A DNA stretch of 64,000 nt from Glutamicibacter sp. JL.03c (GTDB taxonomy: Bacteria; Actinomycetota; Actinomycetes; Actinomycetales; Micrococcaceae). The notes under the pieces were generated by a model. The model had not been told where the DNA came from, ran no database searches, and was given only the letters and a program-made list of their open reading frames with translations. The stretch lies in assembly GCF_025854375.1 (NCBI RefSeq), contig NZ_CP107575.1:868001-932000 (forward strand). Direction: 5' to 3'. The translations under genes were made by a program, and so were the position numbers. Shown here one piece after another: positions 8,349-16,807 of the stretch; the stretch's first letter is position 1, and each line of letters starts with the position of its first letter.

Positions 8349-11300
8349 ACGGTGGCGTTCTCCTTGGTGTAATCCTGATCGTAGTCATCGTCTGCGATTG
8401 ATTCCTCGGAATCAAGCAGCTCGTTCAACTTCGACCCTTCCACATCAACGTCCGGAAGAATTCTATCCAGCCACCTGGGCAGGTACCAGGCCTTGTCGCC
8501 AAGCAGATGCATTACTGCTGGAATCAATGTCATGCGGATGATGAAGGCATCGAAGAGCACGCCGAAGGCCAGAGCGAAGCCCAGCGGGCGGATCATCGCC
8601 AAATGCGAGAAGACGAATCCGGCAAAGACCGAAATCATGATCAGCGCCGCGGCGGTCACCACAGGAGCGGCCATGGAGAAGCCCGAACGCACCGCATCCT
8701 TGGCAGGCTCGCCGTGGGCGTAGCGCTCGCGCATCGCCGAGACGAGGAAGACCTGGTAGTCCATGGCCAGGCCGAAGAGGATGCCGGTCAGCAGGATCGG
8801 CAGGAAGCTGAGCAACGGGCCAGGGACATTGACGTCGAAGAAGCTGGAGAACCAGCCGAACTGGTAGACCATGACGCTAGCGCCGAAGGCCGCCGCCAAG
8901 GACAACAGGAAGCCACCGGTGGCAAGCAGTGGAACCACGACGGAGCGGAAGACCAGCAACAGCAGGATCAGCGACAGGCCAACCACGATGCTCAGGTACG
9001 GAACCAGTGCCGCGGTCACCTTCTCGGAGACGTCGATCTGGGCGGCAACCTGTCCGGTGACCGCGATATCCGCTCCGGTGGCTGCGGAGAATTCCGCGTA
9101 GTCGCCACGCAGCTGATGGACCAGTGCTTCGGTCTGTTCCGACGACGGGCCATCGGTCGGAATGACCTGGATGGCCGAGAGCCGGTGGTTGTCGGTCAAG
9201 GCGACCGGAATCGCGGCCACAACACCGTCATATTCGCGCAGCTTATCGGCCACGTCCAACGCCTTGGATTCGGCCTGGCGCTTGGTGAGCTCTTCTGGCA
9301 GGTCAGCCAGGACCAGCAACGGGCCGTTGTATCCGGCGCCGAACTTGTCGCTGGTCTGCTCGAAGGCTTGGAAGGCCTGCGAATCGGCGGGTTCCGCGCT
9401 GCCATCGGGCAGGGCGGTGCGCATCTGGGTTGCCGGCAACGCAATAGCGCCCAGGACGATGACCACCAGCAACGTGACTGGCACGGCCACCTTGGTCACC
9501 ATGCGAACCCAGCGTGCCGAGAACGGCTCCTTGATTTCCGGATTCTCCGCCTTGGCCGCGGCCTTGCGGCGGGCGCGCTGGGAAACCAGGCGATTGCCAG
9601 CTAGGGAGAGCAAGGCGGGCAGCAAGGTGATGTTCAGCAGAACCGAGCAGAGCACGGTGAAAGCCGCCGATAGCCCCAGCACCGTCAGGAACGGGAGTCC
9701 TGGAACGGCCAGCGCTGCCAGCGCGATGATCACTGTCAAGCCGGCGAAAACCACAGCGTTGCCGTTGGTGCCCACGGAGCGCGCGATCGATTCGCCTACC
9801 TCCATGCCGGCCAGCATCTGCGTGCGGTGTCGATGGATGATGAACAGCGCATAGTCGATACCCACCGCAAGGCCCAGCATGAGGGCCAGTGCCGGGGTAA
9901 TCGAGGCCATGTCGATCACCGAGGAGAAGGCCATGGTGGTGCCGACGCCGGCGCCGACACCCAGTACCGCCAAGAGCAATGGCAGGCCTGCGGCAATCAA
10001 TGTGCCAAGCATGATGATCAGGACGATCGCGGCGATGACCACGCCGATGATTTCCGATGATCCGAAGACCTGGGACATGTCCTGCATGATTTCTTTGGAG
10101 AACAGGACCTCCACGCCATTGGCCTGGGGGCCCGCGGCGATGGCCTTGATCTGCTCGCGATCAGCAGGGGTCAACGCATCAGTCTGGATCTTGAAACTTA
10201 CCTGCGAGACCGCGGTGCTACGATCCTCGGAGACAAAACGCATGTCCGAGTTGGCGCCCACCTGGCGGGCAGCGAACTGCAATTCTGCGTGGCCAGCTTC
10301 AAGTTCCTTCTGGCCCTTTTCAACATCCTTTTCGGCCTGCTCAAGTTCGGCGGATTTCTCCTTGAGGGTCTTCTCGCCGGATTCGAGCTTCTCCTTGGCC
10401 TCGGCCAGATCAGCCTTGCCCTTCAGGAACTCGGCCTTCTTCTGGTCGAATTCCTTCTGGCCTGCATTCAGCTGGGCGCGTCCGGCATCCAACTCGGCCT
10501 GGCCCTCAGCCAGCTTCGCCTTGTTGGCGTCAATCTGCGACTTTGCTTCATCGAGCTGCTTCTTCGCATCGGCCAGCTGGGTTTTCGCGGCGCTGAGCTT
10601 GCTGCTGTTCGCCTTCAGTTCCTTGCGTCCGGCATCCACCTGGGCTTGGCCAGCATCGAGCTTCGTGCGCGCGGCATCGAGCTGCTTCAGGCCGTCCTCG
10701 CCCTGGGCGATCTTCGCCAGCGCGGCGGTGGCCTGCTCCTTGCCTGCCTGGGCCTTCGAGATTCCGGCCTCAGCCGCGGTCTTGCCCTGCTGTGCCTGGG
10801 CCAAACCGGCCTTGAAGCGGTTCAGGGTTTTAGTGTAGTCATTAACGGCTTCCTCGTCGCCGTCGGCTTGAGCCTGTGCCAGTGCCTGCTCGGTGGATTC
10901 GATCTGCGAGTTCAGCTGCGCAATGGCGGCTTCTGCTTCAGCCAGCCCGGCCTTGGCCTGGGCCAATCCTTCCTCGGCTTCTTCCAGGCCGGCAGTGGCT
11001 TCGGCCTTGCCGGAGGCAAGCGTGGATTCGAATTCCGAGCGTGAAGAACCGCCAAGAAGCTGCTGCATTCCCGACGTGTACTGCTGTTCGCCGGAAGTGA
11101 TTTCCTTCTGAGCAGCGTCGAGCTTCTTCTCGCCGGCATCGTACTGTGCCTGGCCGGATTCGTAAGTGCTCTTGCCGGACTTGTACTTTGCCAGGCCGTC
11201 GTTGTACTTGGCTTCGCCCGCGGCCAGCTGGGCCGCTCCCGAATCAAGCTTCTTCTGGCCAGCCTCCAGCTGCGCGCGGCTGTCGGCCAGCTTCTTCTCG

Positions 11301-11848
11301 CCGGCATCGATTTGCGGCTGAGCGTCCTTGATTTTCTTTTCGCCATCAAAGTACTGGGCCCAGCCATCGGTCAGGTCCTCGCGGCCGTCTTCGAGCTGTA
11401 CCTTGCCATCAGCGATCTGCTTCTTGGCGTCGTCGAGTTTCTTCTGGCCATCCACCAGCTTCTTCTCGTTTTTATCGATCTCCGGCTGGGCCTCGTCAAG
11501 CTGCTTCTGCAGATCGAAGGGGCTCATCGCGTCCACAACCTGAGGATGCAAGGAGAGCTGTTCCAGCGCTTCGGTGATGGACTTCTGCTGTCCTTCGCTC
11601 AGCGGCTTGTCGGTGCTCTCGCGGAACACGATGGAACCGGAACCGCCGGCAAGATCCGGCAATTCCTGTTTCATGCGGTCCAGGGTGCGCTGGGTTTCAG
11701 TTCCCGGGAGCGTGAAGGTATTCGAGAGCTGCCCCATGAACAAGCTGGCGCAAACACCAATGAAGATAAAGGCAGCGAGCCACATCGAGATGACGCGCAT
11801 GCGGTGGCGGTGAGCCCATCGTGCCAGGCGGTAAAGGATTGATGCCAT
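8345..11848 (-). CDS. MMPL-family RND transporter with very long coiled-coil domain
   Basis: A 1167-residue membrane protein. TM1 (residues about 18-40) is followed by about 60 folded residues and then about 420 residues (110-535) of near-continuous heptads of the form LxxGxxxL (for example KKLDSGAAQLAAGEAKYNDG), as in YhgE/Pip-like proteins, predicted as an extracytoplasmic coiled coil. Two MMPL-type membrane bundles follow (GVDYALFIIHRHRTQMLAGM-like and FGLAMDYQVFLVSAMRERYA motifs with the proton-relay Asp-Tyr). The cargo is probably a lipid or hydrophobic compound but cannot be named. The upstream tetR ends 4 nt before the ATG, making this the likely repressed target. Confidence 0.88.
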   Translation of the reverse strand: MASILYRLARWAHRHRMRVISMWLAAFIFIGVCASLFMGQLSNTFTLPGTETQRTLDRMKQELPDLAGGSGSIVFRESTDKPLSEGQQKSITEALEQLSLHPQVVDAMSPFDLQKQLDEAQPEIDKNEKKLVDGQKKLDDAKKQIADGKVQLEDGREDLTDGWAQYFDGEKKIKDAQPQIDAGEKKLADSRAQLEAGQKKLDSGAAQLAAGEAKYNDGLAKYKSGKSTYESGQAQYDAGEKKLDAAQKEITSGEQQYTSGMQQLLGGSSRSEFESTLASGKAEATAGLEEAEEGLAQAKAGLAEAEAAIAQLNSQIESTEQALAQAQADGDEEAVNDYTKTLNRFKAGLAQAQQGKTAAEAGISKAQAGKEQATAALAKIAQGEDGLKQLDAARTKLDAGQAQVDAGRKELKANSSKLSAAKTQLADAKKQLDEAKSQIDANKAKLAEGQAELDAGRAQLNAGQKEFDQKKAEFLKGKADLAEAKEKLESGEKTLKEKSAELEQAEKDVEKGQKELEAGHAELQFAARQVGANSDMRFVSEDRSTAVSQVSFKIQTDALTPADREQIKAIAAGPQANGVEVLFSKEIMQDMSQVFGSSEIIGVVIAAIVLIIMLGTLIAAGLPLLLAVLGVGAGVGTTMAFSSVIDMASITPALALMLGLAVGIDYALFIIHRHRTQMLAGMEVGESIARSVGTNGNAVVFAGLTVIIALAALAVPGLPFLTVLGLSAAFTVLCSVLLNITLLPALLSLAGNRLVSQRARRKAAAKAENPEIKEPFSARWVRMVTKVAVPVTLLVVIVLGAIALPATQMRTALPDGSAEPADSQAFQAFEQTSDKFGAGYNGPLLVLADLPEELTKRQAESKALDVADKLREYDGVVAAIPVALTDNHRLSAIQVIPTDGPSSEQTEALVHQLRGDYAEFSAATGADIAVTGQVAAQIDVSEKVTAALVPYLSIVVGLSLILLLLVFRSVVVPLLATGGFLLSLAAAFGASVMVYQFGWFSSFFDVNVPGPLLSFLPILLTGILFGLAMDYQVFLVSAMRERYAHGEPAKDAVRSGFSMAAPVVTAAALIMISVFAGFVFSHLAMIRPLGFALAFGVLFDAFIIRMTLIPAVMHLLGDKAWYLPRWLDRILPDVDVEGSKLNELLDSEESIADDDYDQDYTKENATV

Positions 11849-11852
11849 GAGC

Positions 11853-12524
11853 TTAGATGTCCTTCGAAGTGCTAGTGCTGTTCAGCGGGAAGTGGTTGAA
11901 GCCTTGTTCCAGGGTGTGCATTGCCTTGGTCACCAGGGTGTGGAAGGTGGCAATGAGTTCTGGCGAGATATCCATGTTCTGGTTTTGCTGGGCCGGGATG
12001 TGTTCCATCCACTCATCGAAGGCGGCTTGGCCTGCCCCTAGGAGGGCATGAGTCAGGACGCGGATGGAGAAGCTGTCGGCGTGGGGGTAGCGGCGGCCGA
12101 ATTTGTCGAGGACATCGGCGGTGGCCTGCTGCCATTCGTTCATATTCGCTGTAATGCAGCCATTGGGCTCGTTGCCGATGACGTAGGCGCCGAAATGGGC
12201 CACCTGTCCCAGCTGCTCAGCGACTTCATCGGATTTGAGCGCCTTGATGATGGAGTCCAGCAGGGGCACGGAGTCGGCGGTCTCGCCCATGGATTCGACC
12301 ATCGTGTCCAGGACCTGATGCAGGGGATAGGAATAGATGGCGTCCACTGTGGGGAAATAGTTGAACAGGGTGCGCCGTGAAATCCCGGCGGCATCAGCGA
12401 TTTGATTTGCCGTGAGCGCAGTGTCGGCACCCTGGCGCAATAACTGCGCGACGGCGTCGACGATGGCCTGCTTGGTGGCTCGTTTATTTTGTTCTCGGCG
12501 CGTGCCGGTACTCAGGGAAGTCAC
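11853..12524 (-). CDS. TetR/AcrR-family repressor of the MMPL operon
   Basis: A 223-residue regulator with a classic N-terminal helix-turn-helix (ALTANQIADAAGISRRTLFN, Tyr-Phe following, residues about 38-60) and a divergent ligand-binding C-terminal domain. It is first in the operon tetR-MMPL-maf. The only plausible start is GTG 12524: there is no other in-frame Met before the HTH and no ribosome site. A -10-like TAGTGT (12536-12531) ends 6 nt before the GTG, so a leaderless mRNA is likely. Overlapping palindromes cover this promoter, implying autoregulation. Confidence 0.85.
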   Translation of the reverse strand: MTSLSTGTRREQNKRATKQAIVDAVAQLLRQGADTALTANQIADAAGISRRTLFNYFPTVDAIYSYPLHQVLDTMVESMGETADSVPLLDSIIKALKSDEVAEQLGQVAHFGAYVIGNEPNGCITANMNEWQQATADVLDKFGRRYPHADSFSIRVLTHALLGAGQAAFDEWMEHIPAQQNQNMDISPELIATFHTLVTKAMHTLEQGFNHFPLNSTSTSKDI

Positions 12525-12537
12525 ATACTTACACTAC

Positions 12538-12563
12538 GTGCAAACTTGCACGCTGTGCAAGTT
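12538..12563. promoter_or_regulatory. Overlapping TetR-type operators
   Basis: Two perfect inverted repeats share one arm: GTGCAA-AC-TTGCAC (12538-12551), and 9-bp arms AACTTGCAC (12543-12551)/GTGCAAGTT (12555-12563) with a 3-bp centre. They cover the -35 (TTGCAC on the minus strand) and the spacer of the tetR promoter. Confidence 0.75.
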
Positions 12564-12603
12564 GGCGCAGTTCTCCAGTATTCACTTTTGGATCCTTAAA
12601 GGT

Positions 12604-12639
12604 AATTGGCGTCCGAGCAATCTTGCTCGGACGCCAATT
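12604..12639 (-). terminator. Terminator hairpin of the dicarboxylate symporter gene
   Basis: A 17-bp perfect stem (12604-12620 with 12623-12639; AATTGGCGTCCGAGCAA) lies 13 bp after the stop codon. The T run on the minus strand is short. Confidence 0.7.
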
Positions 12640-12652
12640 TCAGCGATCGGTG

Positions 12653-14032
12653 CTATTTCACGGATGCAGGTTCCGCGATGGCTTCGCCTTCGGCCACGGA
12701 CTCATCGGCAAACGGGTTGCCGTTGCGTGGAGCGTTGTACATATCAAGATCCAGTATGCCTTCGCGCTTGGCCACAATGGTTGGAACCAGTGCCTGGCCA
12801 GCAACGTTCACCGCGGTGCGGCCCATGTCGATGATCGGATCAACAGCCATCAGCAGGCCAACGCCGGCAAGCGGCAGGCCCAGGGTGGACAGCGTCAGCG
12901 TCAGCATGACCACCGCGCCGGTGGTGCCGGCGGTGGCTGCCGAACCGAGCACCGAAACGATCGCGATCAGGATGTAGTCGGTGAGGGTCAGGTCAATGTT
13001 GAAGAACTGGGCGACAAAGACGGCGGAAACCGCAGGGTAGATCGCCGCACAGCCATCCATCTTCGTGGTCGCGCCCAGAGGCACAGCGAATGAAGCGTAG
13101 CCCGAAGGCACGCCGAGGTTCCGCTCGGTCACACGCTGGGTCAGTGGCAGGGTGCCAATCGAAGAGCGGGATACGAAGCCCAGCTGGACCGCTGGCCAGA
13201 CCCCGGAGAAGTACTGCTTGATCGACAGGCCGTGGCTGCGCACCAGGACCGGGTAGAGGGCAAAGAGCACCAAGGCCAGGCCCACGTAGATCGCTACGGT
13301 GAACTTGCCCAAGGCACCAATGGTGTCCCAGCCGTAGGTTGCCACAGCGTTGCCGATCAGGCCGACGGTGCCGATTGGCGCAACGCGGATGATCCACCAC
13401 AGCACCTTCTGGATGATGGCCAGAGCCGAAGCCGAGAATGCCAGGAATGGCTCGGCAGCCTTGCCGACCTTCAGCGCTGCCACGCCGACGGCGATGGCGA
13501 TCACGAGAATCTGCAGCACATTGAAGCTGATCGAAGTGCTGGCCGCTCCCTCGTCAATGGACGTGCTGGCGCCGAGTCCCAAGAAGTTCGATGGGATCAG
13601 GCCGGTCAGGAAGCCAAGCCAGTCGCCGGTCTTGCCGTCATAGCCTGCAGGAGCTTCCTGCCCGGTGTTTGCACCTGGCTGGAACACCACGCCCAGGATC
13701 ATGCCGATGGTGACGGACACCAGCGCGGTAATTCCGAACCAGAGCAAGGTCTGCCATGCCAGGCGGGCGGCATTGGTGACCTTGGAGAGGTTGGCGATGG
13801 AAGCGACCACCGCGAAGAAGATCAGCGGGATGACCGCTGTGCGAAGCAGTGATACGTAGCTGGAGCCGATGATCGACAGGGCGCGGCCCAGGCCGTTAGG
13901 CTCGTCGGCCGTGCTGCCGGTGTACTTGGCGATGAGTCCCAGGATGAGACCTGCGATGAGGGCCGCAATGATCTGCGGCCCGAAGCTGGTCATCCAACGA
14001 GGGAGTTTAGATGAAGGTGCGGCGTTTGACAT
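12653..14032 (-). CDS. Dicarboxylate/amino acid:cation symporter (DAACS)
   Basis: A 459-residue GltP/DctA-type secondary transporter using Na+ or H+ to import C4-dicarboxylates, glutamate/aspartate or serine. It shows the N-terminal TM block ending in GLILGL, the Ser-rich reentrant region (QLGFVSRSSIGTLPLT), FAVPLGATTKMDGCAAIYPA in TM7 and the TAGTTGAVVML reentrant loop. The ATG at 14032 (MSNAAPSSKLP) is chosen since the 45 codons upstream are not membrane-like. Which substrate is carried cannot be decided. Confidence 0.88.
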   Translation of the reverse strand: MSNAAPSSKLPRWMTSFGPQIIAALIAGLILGLIAKYTGSTADEPNGLGRALSIIGSSYVSLLRTAVIPLIFFAVVASIANLSKVTNAARLAWQTLLWFGITALVSVTIGMILGVVFQPGANTGQEAPAGYDGKTGDWLGFLTGLIPSNFLGLGASTSIDEGAASTSISFNVLQILVIAIAVGVAALKVGKAAEPFLAFSASALAIIQKVLWWIIRVAPIGTVGLIGNAVATYGWDTIGALGKFTVAIYVGLALVLFALYPVLVRSHGLSIKQYFSGVWPAVQLGFVSRSSIGTLPLTQRVTERNLGVPSGYASFAVPLGATTKMDGCAAIYPAVSAVFVAQFFNIDLTLTDYILIAIVSVLGSAATAGTTGAVVMLTLTLSTLGLPLAGVGLLMAVDPIIDMGRTAVNVAGQALVPTIVAKREGILDLDMYNAPRNGNPFADESVAEGEAIAEPASVK

Positions 14033-14465
14033 GCTTTCAAGGCTAGGTCGGTTCTCACCGCCGGGCGCAGTCGAGATGACGCAAAATGACGAATATGCCT
14101 GCATTGTGTTTTTGAACACCCAAATAGTGTGAAGTGGCGCATGAATCCGGTGATACTCCGCAATCACTGGTCACATCCAGTCATCTGCACATCGCCTGCG
14201 GCGCCGATGATCGCTCTTCGGTTTGGCCATCCAGCTGGAATCTCGGAGCCCCCTATGGCAGGAGCTTCACGGCAAGCTGGCGGCACTCTTGCACCAAGAA
14301 CCGGAGGCCGCCGCTGAGCGGTGGGTCCCACGAGGCCGAAATATCGAATCTGCAGTCTGCCGCCCCTTGATTCGGGGCAGCGGTATGGAAGAGTTGGATG
14401 CAAGCTCGCGTCGTACTGTGGCACCGGGCGATGAAAGTGCCGATCAAACCGAAGGATCACTCTCA
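14033..14465. other. Gene-free stretch between divergent DAACS and VOC genes
   Basis: 433 bp without a convincing gene. Frames on both strands are Ser/Arg/Pro-rich shadows. The only marks seen are a short inverted repeat GTGTT-TTTG-AACAC at 14106-14119 near the symporter promoter, a weak GCCCC/GGGGC hairpin at 14362-14378, and GAAGGA before the VOC start. Confidence 0.5.
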
Positions 14466-14855
14466 ATGCGCGTATATATCACCAGTGTCTTCGTTGATGA
14501 CCAGACAAAGGCCAAAAAGTTCTACACCGAGATTTTGGGTTTCAGGATCAAGCAGGACGTGCCTGTTGGACCCTACAGCTGGTTGACCCTTGTAGCGCCC
14601 GACGATGAAACTGGGCCGGAGCTACTGCTGGAGCCCGCTGCCCATCGGGCTGTTGGGCCATATCGTGAGGCGCTGAAGGCCGACGGAATTCCTGTCACGT
14701 CTTTTGCGGTGGACGACGTGCAAGCAGAGTACGAGAGGTTGACTGGATGGGGCGTTGAATTCACGCAGGGTCCCACCGAGACTGGCCCGGTGACCGTGGC
14801 AACCTTCGATGACACCTGCGGCAACCTGATCCAGATTTCCAGCTACAAGGGATGA
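14466..14855 (+). CDS. VOC-family (glyoxalase/bleomycin-resistance fold) protein
   Basis: A 129-residue vicinal-oxygen-chelate domain: MRVYITSVFVDDQTKAKKFY at the N-terminus, then SWLTLVAPDD, ELLLEPA, TSFAVDDVQAEYERL and ATFDDTCGNLIQI, the usual beta-alpha-beta-beta-beta pairs. The first metal-ligand position is not a His, so it may be a non-catalytic or binding member. GAAGGA lies 9 nt before the ATG. An upstream in-frame extension to 14223 is rejected as non-coding. Substrate unknown. Confidence 0.82.
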   Translation: MRVYITSVFVDDQTKAKKFYTEILGFRIKQDVPVGPYSWLTLVAPDDETGPELLLEPAAHRAVGPYREALKADGIPVTSFAVDDVQAEYERLTGWGVEFTQGPTETGPVTVATFDDTCGNLIQISSYKG

Positions 14856-14887
14856 ACAAGCCGGGCCCGTGGGGCCCGGCTTGTTCA
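14853..14887. terminator. Bidirectional terminator between VOC and DUF885 genes
   Basis: A 16-bp perfect stem, 14853-14868 (TGAACAAGCCGGGCCC) with 14872-14887, over a 3-nt loop. It includes the VOC stop codon and lies 5 bp from the end of the DUF885 gene. Confidence 0.9.
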
Positions 14888-14892
14888 GCAGG

Positions 14893-16560
14893 CTAATTCA
14901 GCAGCGCGCGCTTGAGGGTATCCAATCCCACCGAGCCCAGCTGCAAGGCCGCGGTGTGGAAATCCTTGAGCGAGAAGGCAGCGCCCTCGGCGGCAGCGTA
15001 TTCATCGCGGATCTGCTCCCACAGCCGCTGGCCGATCTTGTAGGACGGCGCTTGGCCGGGCCAGCCCAGGTAGCGGTTGTACTCGAAGTCCAGCTGCCCC
15101 TGGGACAGATCGAGGTTCCGCTCCAGGAACTCGTATCCCTTCTCCGCATCCCAAGTGCCCTTGCCCCACTGCGGTGGCACCGGCAATCCGAGGTGCACGC
15201 CGATATCAAAAACGATCCGGGCCGCGCGAAGGCGCTGCGCATCGAGCATGCCCATGTAGTCGCCGGGATCATCAAGGTAGCCCAGTTGGTGCATGAGGCG
15301 CTCCGAATACAGGGCCCAGCCTTCGCCCTGGCCGGAAACCCAGCACATGAGCCGGCGCCAGCTGTTCAGGGTCGCCGCTTGCATCTGCGCCGTGCCGATT
15401 TGCAGGTGATGCCCGGGCACGCCCTCGTGGTACACCGTGGTCAGTTCCGCCCACGTGGTGAACTGGTCCTCGCCTGGCGGCACCGACCACCACATGCGCC
15501 CGGGCCGGGTGAAGTCCTCGGAAGGCCCGGTGTAGTACACCCCGCCATCCTGGGTCGGCGCGATCATGCATTCAATGCGATCCATCGGTGCCGGGATGTC
15601 GAAGTGCTTGCCTGACAAGTCCGCGATCGCCTGATCGGCTTTGCCCTGCATCCATTCGCGCAAGGCATCGGTCCCGTTGAGCTTGCGCGCTGGATCCTCG
15701 TTCAGGACGCGCTTCGCCTCGTCGATGGTCGAGCCCGGCTTGATCTGCTGGGCGACGCGCTGCTGCTCGGCGATGATGGCATCAAGTTCGGCGACGCCCC
15801 ACGCGTAGGTTTCCTCCAGGTCGATGGTTGCGCCCAGGAATCGGCGGGACATCAGCGAATAGTATTCACGCCCTACGGCATCCTGCTCTGGCGCTTGTTC
15901 CAGGAGCTCGGTTTCGAGGTATTCGGCCAGCTTGCGATAAGCGGATTTTGCGCCATCGGCACCGCGTTCCAGGCGTTCAGCCGCAGCGGAATCGATGGCG
16001 CTGCCTGAGGCGGCGAGCTGATCGAAGAATCCGCCGTCCTTGGCGTAGTCGATCGATTGTCCGGCAACTATCCGCACCTGCCGTTTGGCGGGCATCATCG
16101 AGTTGGCCGCCGAATCGCGCAGGGAGGCGATATAGCCGTCGATGGCTGCGGGCAGGTTTTCCAGGCGCTGGGCGATGAAGGCGAAATCCGCGGCGCTGTC
16201 CTGGGGCATGAGATCGAAGATCGAACGGATCTCCTGGGCCGGGCTGGCAATGTTGTTCAGTTCCGTGCGCCCGGCAAAAAGAATCTCCAGTTCCAGGCCG
16301 AGGCGCTCGGTCATCGCATCGAGCGTCACCTCGTCCACGGCATCAACGGGCGCGGCATTGGCCAGGGAAGAGAGGGTGTCGCTCAGGAGCCGGATGTGCC
16401 CGGTAGTGCCGGCGGGCGAGTAATCGCCATAGGCGGATTCATAACCGGGAAGGCCCAGGGATACTCCCCATTCGGGGGTGAGCTCCAGGCTCTTGCGATA
16501 GAACTCCTCGGCGATCTGGTCGATCGCAGATGGTTCGCGGTGCGGTGCGGGAGATGTCAT
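14893..16560 (-). CDS. DUF885-family protein (putative metallocarboxypeptidase)
   Basis: A 555-residue, mostly helical protein. The motif VYHEGVPGHHLQIG near residue 380 matches the HExxxHH-type zinc site of DUF885, related to M32/M3 peptidases; RRLMCWVSGQGEGWALYSE carries the downstream Glu. The DUF885 name is secure; the peptide substrate is not. The ATG at 16560 is chosen (MTSPAPHREPSAIDQ). The longer frame to 16608 adds residues unlike the family, and TATTCT ends 7 nt before this ATG, which fits a leaderless transcript. No signal peptide is seen. Confidence 0.82.
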   Translation of the reverse strand: MTSPAPHREPSAIDQIAEEFYRKSLELTPEWGVSLGLPGYESAYGDYSPAGTTGHIRLLSDTLSSLANAAPVDAVDEVTLDAMTERLGLELEILFAGRTELNNIASPAQEIRSIFDLMPQDSAADFAFIAQRLENLPAAIDGYIASLRDSAANSMMPAKRQVRIVAGQSIDYAKDGGFFDQLAASGSAIDSAAAERLERGADGAKSAYRKLAEYLETELLEQAPEQDAVGREYYSLMSRRFLGATIDLEETYAWGVAELDAIIAEQQRVAQQIKPGSTIDEAKRVLNEDPARKLNGTDALREWMQGKADQAIADLSGKHFDIPAPMDRIECMIAPTQDGGVYYTGPSEDFTRPGRMWWSVPPGEDQFTTWAELTTVYHEGVPGHHLQIGTAQMQAATLNSWRRLMCWVSGQGEGWALYSERLMHQLGYLDDPGDYMGMLDAQRLRAARIVFDIGVHLGLPVPPQWGKGTWDAEKGYEFLERNLDLSQGQLDFEYNRYLGWPGQAPSYKIGQRLWEQIRDEYAAAEGAAFSLKDFHTAALQLGSVGLDTLKRALLN

Positions 16561-16608
16561 GTAGCTAAGAATAGTTGATATGAAAGATTTGTTGAAGAGT
16601 TTCGCCAT

Positions 16609-16807
16609 TCAACCCCGCAACCTCGATCTCCGCAGGTTCCGTTAAGATATTTCGTGAGCGAACGGCCTATTCACCCGCATGGGGAGAAGTCACCATGGCG
16701 CGCTTTTTATCGCATCGATAGAATTGGTGGGCGTTGACTATGCATCTGGTGACTAAAAGTCATTAGCCGGCGCGCACTCGTACCAGCAATTCAAGGAATG
16801 ACCTTTA
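16609..16807 (+). promoter_or_regulatory. Promoter/leader region of the giant-protein operon with a tiny ORF
   Basis: 199 bp. It holds -10-like TAAGAT (16643-16648), an 8-codon ORF MARFLSHR (16695-16721) preceded by GGGGAG at 8 nt, TTGACT at 16734, and an inverted repeat TGACT-AAA-AGTCA (16750-16762). AAGGA lies 10 nt before the giant gene. Whether the leader ORF is translated or regulatory is unknown. Confidence 0.35.

Noticed and set aside
8507-9604. 365-codon plus-strand frame
   Set aside because: Antisense to the MMPL gene; His/Gln/Arg-rich composition is typical of a shadow frame.
14223-14465. N-terminal extension of the VOC protein
   Set aside because: The added residues do not resemble the family, and a ribosome site precedes the ATG at 14466.
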